From positions 1-58,898 of the forward strand of contig CANRIZ010000017.1 in assembly GCA_947630835.1 (NCBI GenBank): DNA of 58,898 nucleotides, in the 5' to 3' direction. This document shows positions 23,815 to 32,612 of the stretch, piece by piece (positions within the stretch are counted from its first letter, which is position 1; every line of letters starts with the position of its first letter). A program made the position numbers and the translations under genes. The notes below the pieces were generated by a model that did not search any database, was not told the origin of the DNA, and saw nothing but the letters and a program-made list of their open reading frames with translations. The stretch comes from an uncultured Clostridia bacterium. Its GTDB lineage: Bacteria > Bacillota > Clostridia > Oscillospirales > Acutalibacteraceae.

Positions 23815-24543
23815 TTAATAAGAAAGTGCTACAACCGTTATATTGTCGCCGCCGCCGTTTTTATTGGCTTGGGCTACAAGTAAATCGGCAATTTGATAAT
23901 AAGGGTTATTCTCAATTATATTTTCAAACATATCCGAATCGACAAAATTGGTAAGCCCGTCCGTACAGAGGATTATAATATCGTCGCTGTTTAAATCGTA
24001 CTCATAATAATCCACTTTAATATCCGGATCAACGCCCAACGCCCTTGTAATTATGTTTTTGTTCGGATGCGTTTTCGCCTGGTTTTGGGTAATTTCGCCC
24101 TTTTCTAAAAGCTCCTGTACAACGGAATGGTCCCTGGTAAGCTGGATAACGCTTTTATCGCTTACCGCGTAAGCTCTGCTGTCCCCGGCATGGGCTATAT
24201 AGGCTACGCCGTCTACTATAACCGTGCAAACGACCGTAGTTCCCATACCTTCAAGCTCTTTGTTAGCCCTGCTCATATCAAAAACGCTGATGTTTGCGGC
24301 GTTAATTGCCGAAACGAGCATATTTTTTATTGACATAGGGCTCATACCGTTTCTGTAGAGAGAGGTGATTTTTTCGGAAATTATTTTAACTGCGGTTGAC
24401 GAAGCTACGTTACCTCCGGCAGCTCCGCCCATACCGTCGCAGACAACAGCCCATGCAACCGTATTGGGCAATTCCCCGGCAGCATACGAATCCTGATTGG
24501 TATTTCGCACTCTGCCGATATCTGTTTTGGCAGCTATTCTCAA
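23815..24543 (-). CDS. prpC: PP2C-type Ser/Thr phosphatase
   Basis: Removes phosphate from PrkC and its targets. The 242-aa PPM/PP2C fold shows the metal-binding motifs: RVRNTNQDSY near the start, VVCDGMGGAAGGNVAS (metal Asp and GG), YIAHAGDSRAY, LTRDHS, CTDGLTNFVD and GGGDNITVV at the end. It ends 14 bases before prkC on the same strand. Size and motifs fit the bacterial Stp/PrpC group. Confidence 0.95.
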   Translation of the reverse strand: MRIAAKTDIGRVRNTNQDSYAAGELPNTVAWAVVCDGMGGAAGGNVASSTAVKIISEKITSLYRNGMSPMSIKNMLVSAINAANISVFDMSRANKELEGMGTTVVCTVIVDGVAYIAHAGDSRAYAVSDKSVIQLTRDHSVVQELLEKGEITQNQAKTHPNKNIITRALGVDPDIKVDYYEYDLNSDDIIILCTDGLTNFVDSDMFENIIENNPYYQIADLLVAQANKNGGGDNITVVALSY

Positions 24544-24575
24544 ATTTCATTACCTCCCGTCGAAAGTGCAATAAA

Positions 24576-25613
24576 TTAATACGCTTGTTTTTTCCTTGCT
24601 CTCAACTGACCGCAGGAGGCGTTAATATCGCTTCCGAGAGTTCGCCTCACCGTAACGGTCAGATTTTTGCTTTCAAGTATTTTAATAAAATTTTTTATAT
24701 TTTCGCCGTTACTTTTTACGAAATTATTTTCCCTTACGTTGTTTACGGGAATTAAATTGATATGGCACAACATTCCGCCGAGCTTTTTTGCAAGCTCGTA
24801 AGCGCATTTTTCGCTGTCGTTAAAGCCGTCAATCATAGCGTATTCAAAGGAAATGCGCCTTGAAGTAACCTCGGTATAATACTTGCAGGCTTTTAAAAGC
24901 TCGGATATGTTCCATTTGGAATTAACGGGCATAGTCTGCGAACGAAGCTCGTCGTTCGGCGCATGAAGCGAAACAGAAAGCGTTAAGCCGAGCCTTTTGT
25001 CGGCAAGCTCATAAATTTTCGGAACAATTCCGCAGGTGGAAAGCGAAATATGCCTTATGCTGACGTTAAGACCTCTTTCGTCGGTAACAAGCTCAAGAAA
25101 ACGCATGCAGTTATCAAAATTGTCAAGCGGTTCGCCCGTTCCCATTAAAACGATGTGAGATATTTTTATATTTAAATCTTTTTGCGCCGCATAAATTTCC
25201 GACAGCATCTCCCCTGCGCTTAAATTGCGCTCGAAACCGCCTATTGCCGAAGCGCAGAATTTACAGCCCATTTTACAGCCGAGTTGAGTAGATATACAGC
25301 AGGAATAGCCGTATTTGTACTTCATTACGACGCATTCGACAAATTCGTTTTCACCGAAGCGGAACAGATATTTTACCGTACCGTCGATTTTTGAAACAAG
25401 CTTTGAGTCAACAACGCATTTGCTTATAAGGTATCTTTCGGAAAGCTTGTCCCTCAAGCTCTTGGGAAGGTCGGACATTTCGGAAAAATCCTCAACGCCT
25501 TTATTGTGAAGCCAGGAAAAAATCTGATTTGTACGGAACTTGGGTAAGCCCAGCGCCTCTGTCTGCTCCGACAGTTGTGCGAAATTTAACGAACGTATAT
25601 CTGTTTTATCCAA
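24576..25613 (-). CDS. rlmN: 23S rRNA (adenine-2503-C2)-methyltransferase
   Basis: A radical-SAM enzyme that methylates A2503 of 23S rRNA and A37 of some tRNAs. The 345-aa protein has the CxxxCxxC cluster motif (CKMGCKFC), GTGEPLDNFDN, the SAM-contact region LSLHAPNDELR, and the C-terminal Cys in the RRTLGSDINASCGQL motif that forms the protein-RNA intermediate. It overlaps rsmB by 8 bases. Confidence 0.96.
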   Translation of the reverse strand: MDKTDIRSLNFAQLSEQTEALGLPKFRTNQIFSWLHNKGVEDFSEMSDLPKSLRDKLSERYLISKCVVDSKLVSKIDGTVKYLFRFGENEFVECVVMKYKYGYSCCISTQLGCKMGCKFCASAIGGFERNLSAGEMLSEIYAAQKDLNIKISHIVLMGTGEPLDNFDNCMRFLELVTDERGLNVSIRHISLSTCGIVPKIYELADKRLGLTLSVSLHAPNDELRSQTMPVNSKWNISELLKACKYYTEVTSRRISFEYAMIDGFNDSEKCAYELAKKLGGMLCHINLIPVNNVRENNFVKSNGENIKNFIKILESKNLTVTVRRTLGSDINASCGQLRARKKQAY

Positions 25614-26895
25614 AATCTTTTCTCCTGAAAACGGCGTAGAAGAAGCCGTCCGTTTCGTTAATATGCGGCATTAATGTCACATAATCGCCGTGTTTTTCAT
25701 AATTTTTGTTGTTTTCCAAAAACCTGTCGCAGACGCAGTCGTTTTCCTTTTTGCTAAGCGAACAGGTTGAATATACAAGCAGCCCGCCCGCTTTAACATA
25801 TTCGGACGCGTTTATCAAAATATTATACTGTAAATCCGTCAATTTGTCAACGAAAGACAAGTCCTTATAACGTATTTCGGGCTTTCTTCCGATAATTCCG
25901 AGTCCCGAACACGGAACGTCGGCAAGAACCCTGTCTGCGGAGCTTATAAGGGACTCGTTTAAAACCGAAGCGTCGCCCGTCCGCGCATCAATAATATCTG
26001 TACCGAGCCGTTTTGCGCCTTCTTTTATAAGCCGCGTTCTGTGTTCATATAAATCAAAGGCATAAATTTTCCCCTTGTTATTCATATATTGAGCCGCCGT
26101 AAAGCTTTTTCCGCCCGGAGCGGAGCAAAGGTCAATAAAAGTCATATTCTCTTTTAGCTCAAGCGCCTTAACGCACAGAGCGGAAGAAACATCCTGAACG
26201 TGAAAAAGCCCGTTTTTGTATTCCGGCATATTTTCAAGCGAGCCGAAATTTTTAACTCTTATATGGTTTTCAACCGAAGACGCTTTCTCACAGTGGATTT
26301 TTTTATCCTCAAACAGCTTTATTAACGACAAAGCGTCGGTTTTTAACGTGTTTACTCTTATGTTTACATCGGAGCTTTTCAAAAAGCCGGAAAGTATCCC
26401 CTTGGCACATTCTTCGCCGTAATCGTCGCAAAACTGCTTTACGAGGCTCTCGGGGCAAGAAAACCTTACGCTCATATTAAATATTTTATCATCGGTATTC
26501 GGGTATATTATGTCGCTTTCCGCAATTTTACGCAAAACGGAATTAATAAGCCCGCTTGCAAACGAACAGCCGCAGCTTCTTGACAGCTTAACGCTCTCGT
26601 TTACGGCTGCCGAAGCAGGGACGTTATCCATAAATTTAAGCTGATAAACGCCCATTCTGAGTATGGTATGTACTTCAGGCTTCAGTTTTTTTATGGGCTG
26701 TGATAAATACCCGGACAAAACATAATCAAGGGTGATTTTGCGCTCAATCACCCCGTACACAAGCGCGGTAACAAAAGCGGCGGAATATATTTGAGCCTTG
26801 TACTGCGTAAGATAATTGTTAAGCACAAGATTTGAATACGCCTTATCGTGTTCGATTCTGTTTAAAATTTTAAATGAAAGCTGTCTGTCGTCCAT
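25606..26895 (-). CDS. rsmB: 16S rRNA (cytosine-967-C5)-methyltransferase
   Basis: Methylates C967 of 16S rRNA. The N-terminal 140 residues form the NusB-like RNA-binding domain (LNRIEHDKAYSNLVLN). The SAM domain has DLCSAPGGKSFTAA, the Asp motif DARTGDAS, LADVPCSGLGIIGRKPEIR with the release Cys, and the YSTCSLSKKEND catalytic Cys. 429 aa, normal for the family. Part of the fmt-rsmB-rlmN block conserved across Firmicutes. Confidence 0.95.
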   Translation of the reverse strand: MDDRQLSFKILNRIEHDKAYSNLVLNNYLTQYKAQIYSAAFVTALVYGVIERKITLDYVLSGYLSQPIKKLKPEVHTILRMGVYQLKFMDNVPASAAVNESVKLSRSCGCSFASGLINSVLRKIAESDIIYPNTDDKIFNMSVRFSCPESLVKQFCDDYGEECAKGILSGFLKSSDVNIRVNTLKTDALSLIKLFEDKKIHCEKASSVENHIRVKNFGSLENMPEYKNGLFHVQDVSSALCVKALELKENMTFIDLCSAPGGKSFTAAQYMNNKGKIYAFDLYEHRTRLIKEGAKRLGTDIIDARTGDASVLNESLISSADRVLADVPCSGLGIIGRKPEIRYKDLSFVDKLTDLQYNILINASEYVKAGGLLVYSTCSLSKKENDCVCDRFLENNKNYEKHGDYVTLMPHINETDGFFYAVFRRKDFG

Positions 26896-26906
26896 ACTTC
26901 TTTTTA

Positions 26907-27632
26907 TTATCTTCTGTTATTTCTCGAAAGCAGTAAAAGCCTTAAAAGGTTTACCGCCGTAACCGCAAACGAGGCGACATAAGTCATAGCGGCGGCTCTG
27001 AGAACTTTTTTTGTACCCGCAAGCTCATCTTCGGAGAGCATACCGGTTCTCTCGATTACTTCAAGCGCTCGGTTGCTTGCGTTAAATTCAACAGGTAAGG
27101 TAACAAGCTGAAACAGCATTATAAAAATATAAAGGAAAATGCCTATTTCAACAAGCAAGCCCATACCGAAAAACAGCCCCAAAAGCGCAAGAGGTATAGC
27201 CGCGCTTGAGCCTATTCTCGCAGGCATAAGCAACGCGTTTCTTACCTTAATAGGTTTATAGCCCTGAGCGTGCTGAGCCGCATGTCCGGCTTCATGGCAG
27301 GCAACGCCTATAGCCGCTACAGACGTGCTGTTAAATACCTGCGCCGAAAGATTTATAGTATTTGAAGAAGGATCGTAATGGTCCGATAATTTACCCTGTA
27401 TCTGATTTATCGCAACATTCGTTATACCGTAGCTTTTTAGCACGTTTTGTGCCGCCTGCGCTCCGGTAATCCGCCTTGCGCTCAACTGCCTGTCGTACTT
27501 ATCGAAGGTAGAGTTTACACGTCTGCTTACTATCATCGAAATTATTACGACGGGAAGAACCAAAACAAAGTAGGATAAATTATATAAAGCATAGGAATTT
27601 GTATTAATATATAAATTTATAAAATTAAACAA
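26907..27632 (-). CDS. Membrane zinc metallopeptidase, YugP family
   Basis: A 241-aa integral membrane protease-like protein. The zinc motif ACHEAGHAAQH (HExxH) sits in the middle, preceded by the substrate-side region LSDHYDPSSNTINLSAQVF. Hydrophobic helices lie at the N-terminus (YFVLVLPVVIISMIV), after the motif (GLFFGMGLLVEIGIFLYIFIM) and at the end. Conserved LPVEFNASNRALE contains a likely third ligand (Glu). The start is probably TTG at 27632 behind AGGAG. The family is common between fmt and rsmB in Clostridia; its substrate is unknown. Confidence 0.88.
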   Translation of the reverse strand: MFNFINLYINTNSYALYNLSYFVLVLPVVIISMIVSRRVNSTFDKYDRQLSARRITGAQAAQNVLKSYGITNVAINQIQGKLSDHYDPSSNTINLSAQVFNSTSVAAIGVACHEAGHAAQHAQGYKPIKVRNALLMPARIGSSAAIPLALLGLFFGMGLLVEIGIFLYIFIMLFQLVTLPVEFNASNRALEVIERTGMLSEDELAGTKKVLRAAAMTYVASFAVTAVNLLRLLLLSRNNRR

Positions 27633-27645
27633 GCAACATCAGCTC

Positions 27646-28572
27646 CTATTCAAAATACGCGCCTTTTTCAATCTTATGACCGAGCAAAAAATCGGCGGCG
27701 CTCATTCGTTTTTTACCCTCAAGCTGCAATTCAAGTATATCAATACATTTATTATCACCGCAGCCGACGGTTATAACATTGTCAGCTTTTGCCACAACGC
27801 CCGCGTCGGCGCATAATTTATCGTTTATTACCGACGAATGAATTTTAACCTTTTTGCCGTTAAAAACTGCGGTGGCAACGGGCCAGGGAGATAAGCCCCT
27901 TATCTTATTGTGAACTTCCCGTGCGGGGCGGGTAAAATCTATGGGACAAAGCTCCTTTGTGAGCATCGGCGCATAGCTTGAAAGCGCGTCGTCCTGCTTT
28001 ATAGGGTTAAGCTCGCCCGCTTTAAGCTTAGAAACGGTTTGGCTCAGAACCTCTGCACCGAGCAGGGAAAGCTTATCGTGAAGCTCGCCGGAGGTCATAT
28101 TTTCGCCTATTTCAATTTCGGATTTTAAAAGCATATCGCCGGTGTCTATGCCCTCGTCCATAATCATTGACGTAACACCGCTTTTCTTTTCGCCGTTTAA
28201 AACCGCCCGTTGAATAGGCGCCGCACCCCTGTATGCGGGCAAAAGCGAAGCGTGTATATTAATTGAATTATATTTCGGCGCAGTTAAAATTTCGGCGGGA
28301 AGAATTTTGCCGTAAGCGACGACTATCGAAAGGTCGGGAGCAAGGCTTTTGATAATTTTAAGAGCCTCTCCGTCTCTCATACTCTTTGGCTGGAAAACAG
28401 GAATATTATGCTTTACGGCGAATTCTTTAACGGGCGAAAAGCTTAAAGCATAGCCTCTGCCCTTGGGCTTGTCGGGTTGGGTAAATACGCCGACAACCTC
28501 CTCGCCGTCTAAAACAAGCCTTTCAAGGCATGGAACTGAAAACTCCGGCGTACCCATAAAAACAATTTTCAA
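27646..28572 (-). CDS. fmt: Methionyl-tRNA formyltransferase
   Basis: Formylates initiator Met-tRNA with 10-formyl-THF. In the 308-aa protein the N-terminal catalytic domain has MGTPEFSVPCLERL, the catalytic motif NIHASLLPAYRGAAPIQRAVL (Asn-His) and GIDTGDML; the C-terminal OB-like tRNA-binding domain includes RGLSPWPVA. It starts 4 bases after def, the deformylase that removes the same formyl group, a very conserved pairing. Confidence 0.96.
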   Translation of the reverse strand: MKIVFMGTPEFSVPCLERLVLDGEEVVGVFTQPDKPKGRGYALSFSPVKEFAVKHNIPVFQPKSMRDGEALKIIKSLAPDLSIVVAYGKILPAEILTAPKYNSINIHASLLPAYRGAAPIQRAVLNGEKKSGVTSMIMDEGIDTGDMLLKSEIEIGENMTSGELHDKLSLLGAEVLSQTVSKLKAGELNPIKQDDALSSYAPMLTKELCPIDFTRPAREVHNKIRGLSPWPVATAVFNGKKVKIHSSVINDKLCADAGVVAKADNVITVGCGDNKCIDILELQLEGKKRMSAADFLLGHKIEKGAYFE

Positions 28573-28575
28573 ATT

Positions 28576-29052
28576 TTAATCCGCCTCTCTTTTAATTTTT
28601 TCAATCACTTCCTGCGGTGCAAGCCTTTCGGTGTAAAGATGGCCGTCAAGATGGTCGATTTCGTGGCAAAACGCCCTTGCCTTCAAACCCTCGCCCTTGT
28701 AAAGGCACCATCTGCCCTCACGGTTTTGCGCTCTGACCTTAACGGTCATAGGTCTTTTGGTAATTGCGCTTCTGCCGGGCAGTGAAAGACAGCCCTCAAC
28801 CTCGTATTGCACACCCGAAGTTTCAACAATTTCGGGATTTATCAATTCTATTAAGCCCTCGCCGACATCGACAAGCACAACTCTTTTGAGCACGCCGACC
28901 TGAACGGCCGCAAGGCCGCAGCCGTCCGCCTTATACAGAGTATCTTTCATATCGTCGAGCAAAACAAACAGGCGTTCGTCAAATTTTTCAACCGGTCTGC
29001 TTATCTTTTTTAAAATCGGGTCGTCGTCGATTCTGATATTCCTAATTGCCAT
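28576..29052 (-). CDS. def: Peptide deformylase
   Basis: Removes the N-formyl group from new proteins. The 158-aa metalloenzyme has motif I GCGLAAVQVG, motif II EGCLSLPG (metal Cys) and motif III HEIDHLDG (HExxH). ATG 29052 was chosen because GAGGTG precedes it and the protein then begins MAIRNIRIDDDPIL as usual; the longer frame overlaps priA. Located between priA and fmt, as in Bacillus. Confidence 0.95.
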   Translation of the reverse strand: MAIRNIRIDDDPILKKISRPVEKFDERLFVLLDDMKDTLYKADGCGLAAVQVGVLKRVVLVDVGEGLIELINPEIVETSGVQYEVEGCLSLPGRSAITKRPMTVKVRAQNREGRWCLYKGEGLKARAFCHEIDHLDGHLYTERLAPQEVIEKIKREAD

Positions 29053-29062
29053 AGCGCTCACC

Positions 29063-31525
29063 TCAAAACATATTTTCGGGATTGATATCGGCATAAGCCG
29101 TAACTTTTTTATATCTTTTATCGTTATAAAAATCTTTTAACAGCCTTGCCGTAAACTCTCTGAACCTTGCGGTATTTTTACATTTTATAATAACTCTGTA
29201 TCTGTATTTACCCGAAACCTTGGATATTCTCGGAGATAACGGGCTTAAAAGTATTATTCCCAAATCCGCATATTCATTTCTATGAAGCTGTTTGACGCTT
29301 TCGTAAAATGACTTTGCCGCATTTTTTGTTAAAATTTCATCTTCGCCGATAAAACCTATCGAGCAAAAGTCGCAATACGGAGGATAAATCAAAGCTTTTC
29401 TGATTTTTATTTCAAGCTTATAAAAAGAATCGTAATCCTGTTTGGCGGCAAGCCTTATTATTTCGTTTTCGGGGAAAGAGGTTTGAATAACCGCCCTGCC
29501 TTTTTCTTCGCCCCTGCCTGCCCTTCCGACAACCTGAGTCATTAAATCGAACGCCCTTTCGGCGCTTTTGTAATCGTCGTTAAAAAGCTGTTGGTCTATC
29601 GAAACAACGCCTACAAGCGTAACGTTAGGGAAATCAAGCCCTTTAGCAACCATTTGCGTACCGAGCATTATATCGTACTTTCCGTCGGAAAAATCCTTAA
29701 GCGAATTTTCAAAATAAAGCCTTGACGAAGCAGAATCGGTGTCAAGCCTCAAAACGCGGGCTTCGGGAAATTTCTCGGCAATTTCGTCCTCAAGTTTCTG
29801 CGTACCCGAACCCGAATAAACCACGCTTTCCTTTGAACACTCCGAGCAAACCTTTGTAAAAGGCTCGGAATACCCGCAGTAATGGCACATAAGCCTTTTG
29901 TTTTTTGTGTGGTAAGTCAATGAAATACTGCAATTTGGGCAGACCTTTACTTTGCCGCACTCCGAACAAACGGCAAAGGTGTTGAAGCCCCTTCTGTTAA
30001 GCAATAAAATTGTCTGCTTTCGATTTTTTAAATTTTCCGCTATAAGCTCCTCGAGCAAGGGCGTCAGATTGCTGTCGCTGCGGCCTCCTGCGCCGTACTT
30101 TTTCTCCGACATAATAACTTCGGGCAAAAGCGCGCTTCCGAATCGTTTATTTAGCCTGTGAAGCGAAATTTTACCTTCGAGAGCTGAGGCATAAGTTGAA
30201 ACGGACGGCGTTGCGGAAGAAAGGAGCAAAAGCGAATTGTTGTAGCGGCTTCTGAATAACGCCGCGTTTTTTGCGTTATACCTGGGAGTCATTTCGCTTT
30301 TATAAGTAGCTTCCTGCTCCTCGTCAACAACGATTAATCCTATATTCTTTAACGGAGCGAAAACCGCCGAACGGGTGCCGAGCGCAATTTGAGCCTTGCC
30401 GTCCGCCGCCCTTTGCCACTCGTCTTTACGCTCCCCCATGGACAAACCGCTGTGAAAAACCGCAACCTTATCGCCGTATCGCTCGTAAAAAATTGAAAGC
30501 ATTTGAGGCGTAAGCGAGATTTCCGGTACCATAACAATAACTGATTTTCCGCAGTCTACAACGTCGTCAATAAGCTTTAAAAACACCTGCGTCTTTCCCG
30601 AACCCGTAACGCCGAAAAGCAACGCGGTACCGCTTTTACCGGATTGCATTTGCTTTTTTATATCAATGTATGCTCCGGTTTGCTCCTCGGATAAAACAAT
30701 ATCGCTTCGTGTACTTACGCAAGAGCCGGTTTTATTGGGTTTTCTGTAAACCTGTCTTTCAAATATCTCGACTATGCCCTTTTTTGCCAACGCCGTTATA
30801 ACAGCCGGAGTTGTGCCGGTGAAATAGCAAATTTCCTTTACGCTTGCAGAAAAAATATCCGTAAGCAGATTAACAATTTCCCTCTGCTTTACAGTAAGCT
30901 TAGGCTTTTCCTCACAGTTTAAGTAAAACTCGGTAAGGCGGACAGTTTTAACGGTTGAGTCACCTGTTTTATGTACAAAATTGAAATTACTTAAAAGATA
31001 GCCCCTCGAGCAAAGGGACGATACAATATCGGCGTCCTTTTTATAGCCTAAATCTTTAAGGATTTTTTCTTCTTTAACGTAACCGCTTTTTTCTTTAAGA
31101 TAGTTTATTACGCCCTGCTCGTCCGGAGCGAGTTTTTCAATTTGGCTTTGAGTAACCTCGCCGTTAAACACATAGGAATTTACCTCTTTTAGCCCTATAC
31201 CCGCAGGGAGCATAGCTTTGCAAGCGTCGAAAAGCGTGCAAAACGTTTGCTCTTTAAGATAGACCGCCAAACGCAGAAGCTCGTTATCAAGCAACGGAAC
31301 GACGTCAAGCACGGATAAAATGCTTTTAAGCTTTTTCTTGCCTTCGTCTTTCCTAACCGCAAAAACAAAGCCCTGCCTTTTTTTGTTTGCGTTTCCGAAC
31401 GGAACCAAAACCCTTACGCCGGCATTGACCTGTGACAATAATAAATCGGGAATTGCATAATCAAAAGCTTCATCAAAGCTGTAAGCAGTGTTTTCGACAG
31501 CTACCTTAGCGATGAATCCGGACAC
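29063..31525 (-). CDS. priA: Primosomal protein N' (replication restart helicase)
   Basis: An 820-aa 3'-5' helicase that reloads the replisome at stalled forks. An N-terminal 3'-DNA-binding domain (about 1-110) is followed by a winged helix and the helicase core with GVTGSGKTQVF, DEEQ and GTRSAVF. A zinc-binding region with four CxxC-type pairs follows (CSECGKVKVCPNCS and CHYCGYSEPFTKVCSECS), then motifs V/VI (LGTQMVAKGLDFPNV and QVVGRAGRGE). The start is GTG 31525, with GGAGG 9 bases upstream. The length is slightly above average. Confidence 0.95.
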   Translation of the reverse strand: MSGFIAKVAVENTAYSFDEAFDYAIPDLLLSQVNAGVRVLVPFGNANKKRQGFVFAVRKDEGKKKLKSILSVLDVVPLLDNELLRLAVYLKEQTFCTLFDACKAMLPAGIGLKEVNSYVFNGEVTQSQIEKLAPDEQGVINYLKEKSGYVKEEKILKDLGYKKDADIVSSLCSRGYLLSNFNFVHKTGDSTVKTVRLTEFYLNCEEKPKLTVKQREIVNLLTDIFSASVKEICYFTGTTPAVITALAKKGIVEIFERQVYRKPNKTGSCVSTRSDIVLSEEQTGAYIDIKKQMQSGKSGTALLFGVTGSGKTQVFLKLIDDVVDCGKSVIVMVPEISLTPQMLSIFYERYGDKVAVFHSGLSMGERKDEWQRAADGKAQIALGTRSAVFAPLKNIGLIVVDEEQEATYKSEMTPRYNAKNAALFRSRYNNSLLLLSSATPSVSTYASALEGKISLHRLNKRFGSALLPEVIMSEKKYGAGGRSDSNLTPLLEELIAENLKNRKQTILLLNRRGFNTFAVCSECGKVKVCPNCSISLTYHTKNKRLMCHYCGYSEPFTKVCSECSKESVVYSGSGTQKLEDEIAEKFPEARVLRLDTDSASSRLYFENSLKDFSDGKYDIMLGTQMVAKGLDFPNVTLVGVVSIDQQLFNDDYKSAERAFDLMTQVVGRAGRGEEKGRAVIQTSFPENEIIRLAAKQDYDSFYKLEIKIRKALIYPPYCDFCSIGFIGEDEILTKNAAKSFYESVKQLHRNEYADLGIILLSPLSPRISKVSGKYRYRVIIKCKNTARFREFTARLLKDFYNDKRYKKVTAYADINPENMF

Positions 31526-31558
31526 GATTATGCACCTCCCGACTAAGTTACGATAAAT

Positions 31559-31771
31559 TTAAATGTTTCTGATTTCCTCAGGCTCGATTATTTTTACTTT
31601 CTCGTCTACAATTTCCTGCAAAGCGAGACTGACGGGCTTTTCGGTTAAAATATCGCCGTTTTCCTCAGCCTTTTCGGAAATTTCCCTTGCCCTTTTTGCC
31701 GTAGCAATAACAAGAGAATAGCGGCTTAAATGATTTTTCAGTACATGCTGAAGACTCGGATTAAATTTCAT
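31559..31771 (-). CDS. rpoZ: RNA polymerase omega subunit
   Basis: The small omega subunit (70 aa) that assists beta' folding and polymerase assembly. Family features are SRYSLVIATAKRAREI and a C-terminal KPVSLALQEIVDEKV. AGAGGT precedes the ATG. It sits directly after gmk, as in most bacteria. Confidence 0.93.
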   Translation of the reverse strand: MKFNPSLQHVLKNHLSRYSLVIATAKRAREISEKAEENGDILTEKPVSLALQEIVDEKVKIIEPEEIRNI

Positions 31772-31789
31772 ATTTACTACCTCTCTGAT

Positions 31790-32347
31790 TTAATTTTTAT
31801 TTAAAATTTCAATAATCTCGTCAACCGCAGTTTCAAGATTATCGTTATAAATCACATAATCATACCCGGAGCTTTCTTCGATTTCGGAAAGAGCCGTTTC
31901 CATACGTCTTTTTAAATCGTCCTCGTCTTCCGTTCCCCTTTTTCTCAAGCGTTGCTCCAAAACCTCAATAGACGGCGGGAGAATGAAAACTGAAACCGAA
32001 TTTTTATAAAGCCTTTTTATCTGCTTTGCTCCGTGAACCTCAATTTTAAGAATTATGGTTTTGCCCTGCGACAGCCAGTCGTCAATGGGCTTTTTGGGCG
32101 TACCGTAAAGATTACTGCCGTATTGAGTGTACTCCAATATGTTGCCGGACTGAATCATCAGTTCAAAATCTTCTTTTGAAATAAAGTAGTAATCCTTACC
32201 GTTTACCTCGTTTTCACGTCTGTTCCTTGTGGTTGCGGAAACAGAATGTACCAAATCGGGCTTCTTTTTATAAAGCAATTCAAGCAAAGTGTCCTTACCG
32301 ACTCCCGAGGGACCGGAAAACAGAATAAGTCTGCCATTACTGTTCAT
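31790..32347 (-). CDS. gmk: Guanylate kinase
   Basis: Phosphorylates GMP to GDP. The 185-aa P-loop kinase has FSGPSGVGKDT, the GMP-binding SVSATTRNRRENEVNGKDYYF, an IEVHGAKQIK block and the lid with RKRGTEDEDDLKRR. ATG 32347 was chosen because GAGGAGG lies upstream and the P-loop then comes at residue 10; a longer frame begins 30 bases upstream. The start lies inside the end of remA (11-base overlap). Confidence 0.95.
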   Translation of the reverse strand: MNSNGRLILFSGPSGVGKDTLLELLYKKKPDLVHSVSATTRNRRENEVNGKDYYFISKEDFELMIQSGNILEYTQYGSNLYGTPKKPIDDWLSQGKTIILKIEVHGAKQIKRLYKNSVSVFILPPSIEVLEQRLRKRGTEDEDDLKRRMETALSEIEESSGYDYVIYNDNLETAVDEIIEILNKN

Positions 32348-32603
32348 TTGCAGCCTCCTCGGAATTGGTTTCTTCATTAAGCCTTTGCATTATTTTTTCG
32401 GTTTGAAGATACGACAGAACAATATGGTTGCTGTCCATAATGATTACCGCCCTCGTTCTTCTTCCCTGGGTTGCGTCTATAAGCAGCTTTTGGTCTTTAG
32501 CGTCCGCAACAAGCCTTTTTACGGGCGCGGAATCGGGATTGACAACAGACAGTATTCTCGCGCAGTTTACAGCATTGCCGAAACCAATATTAACAAGCTT
32601 CAT
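32337..32603 (-). CDS. remA: RemA-family regulator (DUF370)
   Basis: An 88-aa DNA-binding protein family that in Bacillus activates biofilm-matrix and osmoprotection genes. Typical pieces are KLVNIGFGNAVNCARILSVVNPDSAPVKRL and IDATQGRRTRAVIIMDSNHIVLS, with the Arg-rich surface that wraps DNA. The acidic C-terminus (EETNSEEAANEQ) overlaps the gmk start. Gene order yicC-remA-gmk-rpoZ matches Bacillus and many Clostridia. Regulatory targets in this organism are unknown. Confidence 0.93.
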   Translation of the reverse strand: MKLVNIGFGNAVNCARILSVVNPDSAPVKRLVADAKDQKLLIDATQGRRTRAVIIMDSNHIVLSYLQTEKIMQRLNEETNSEEAANEQ

Positions 32604-32612
32604 ATTTACCCC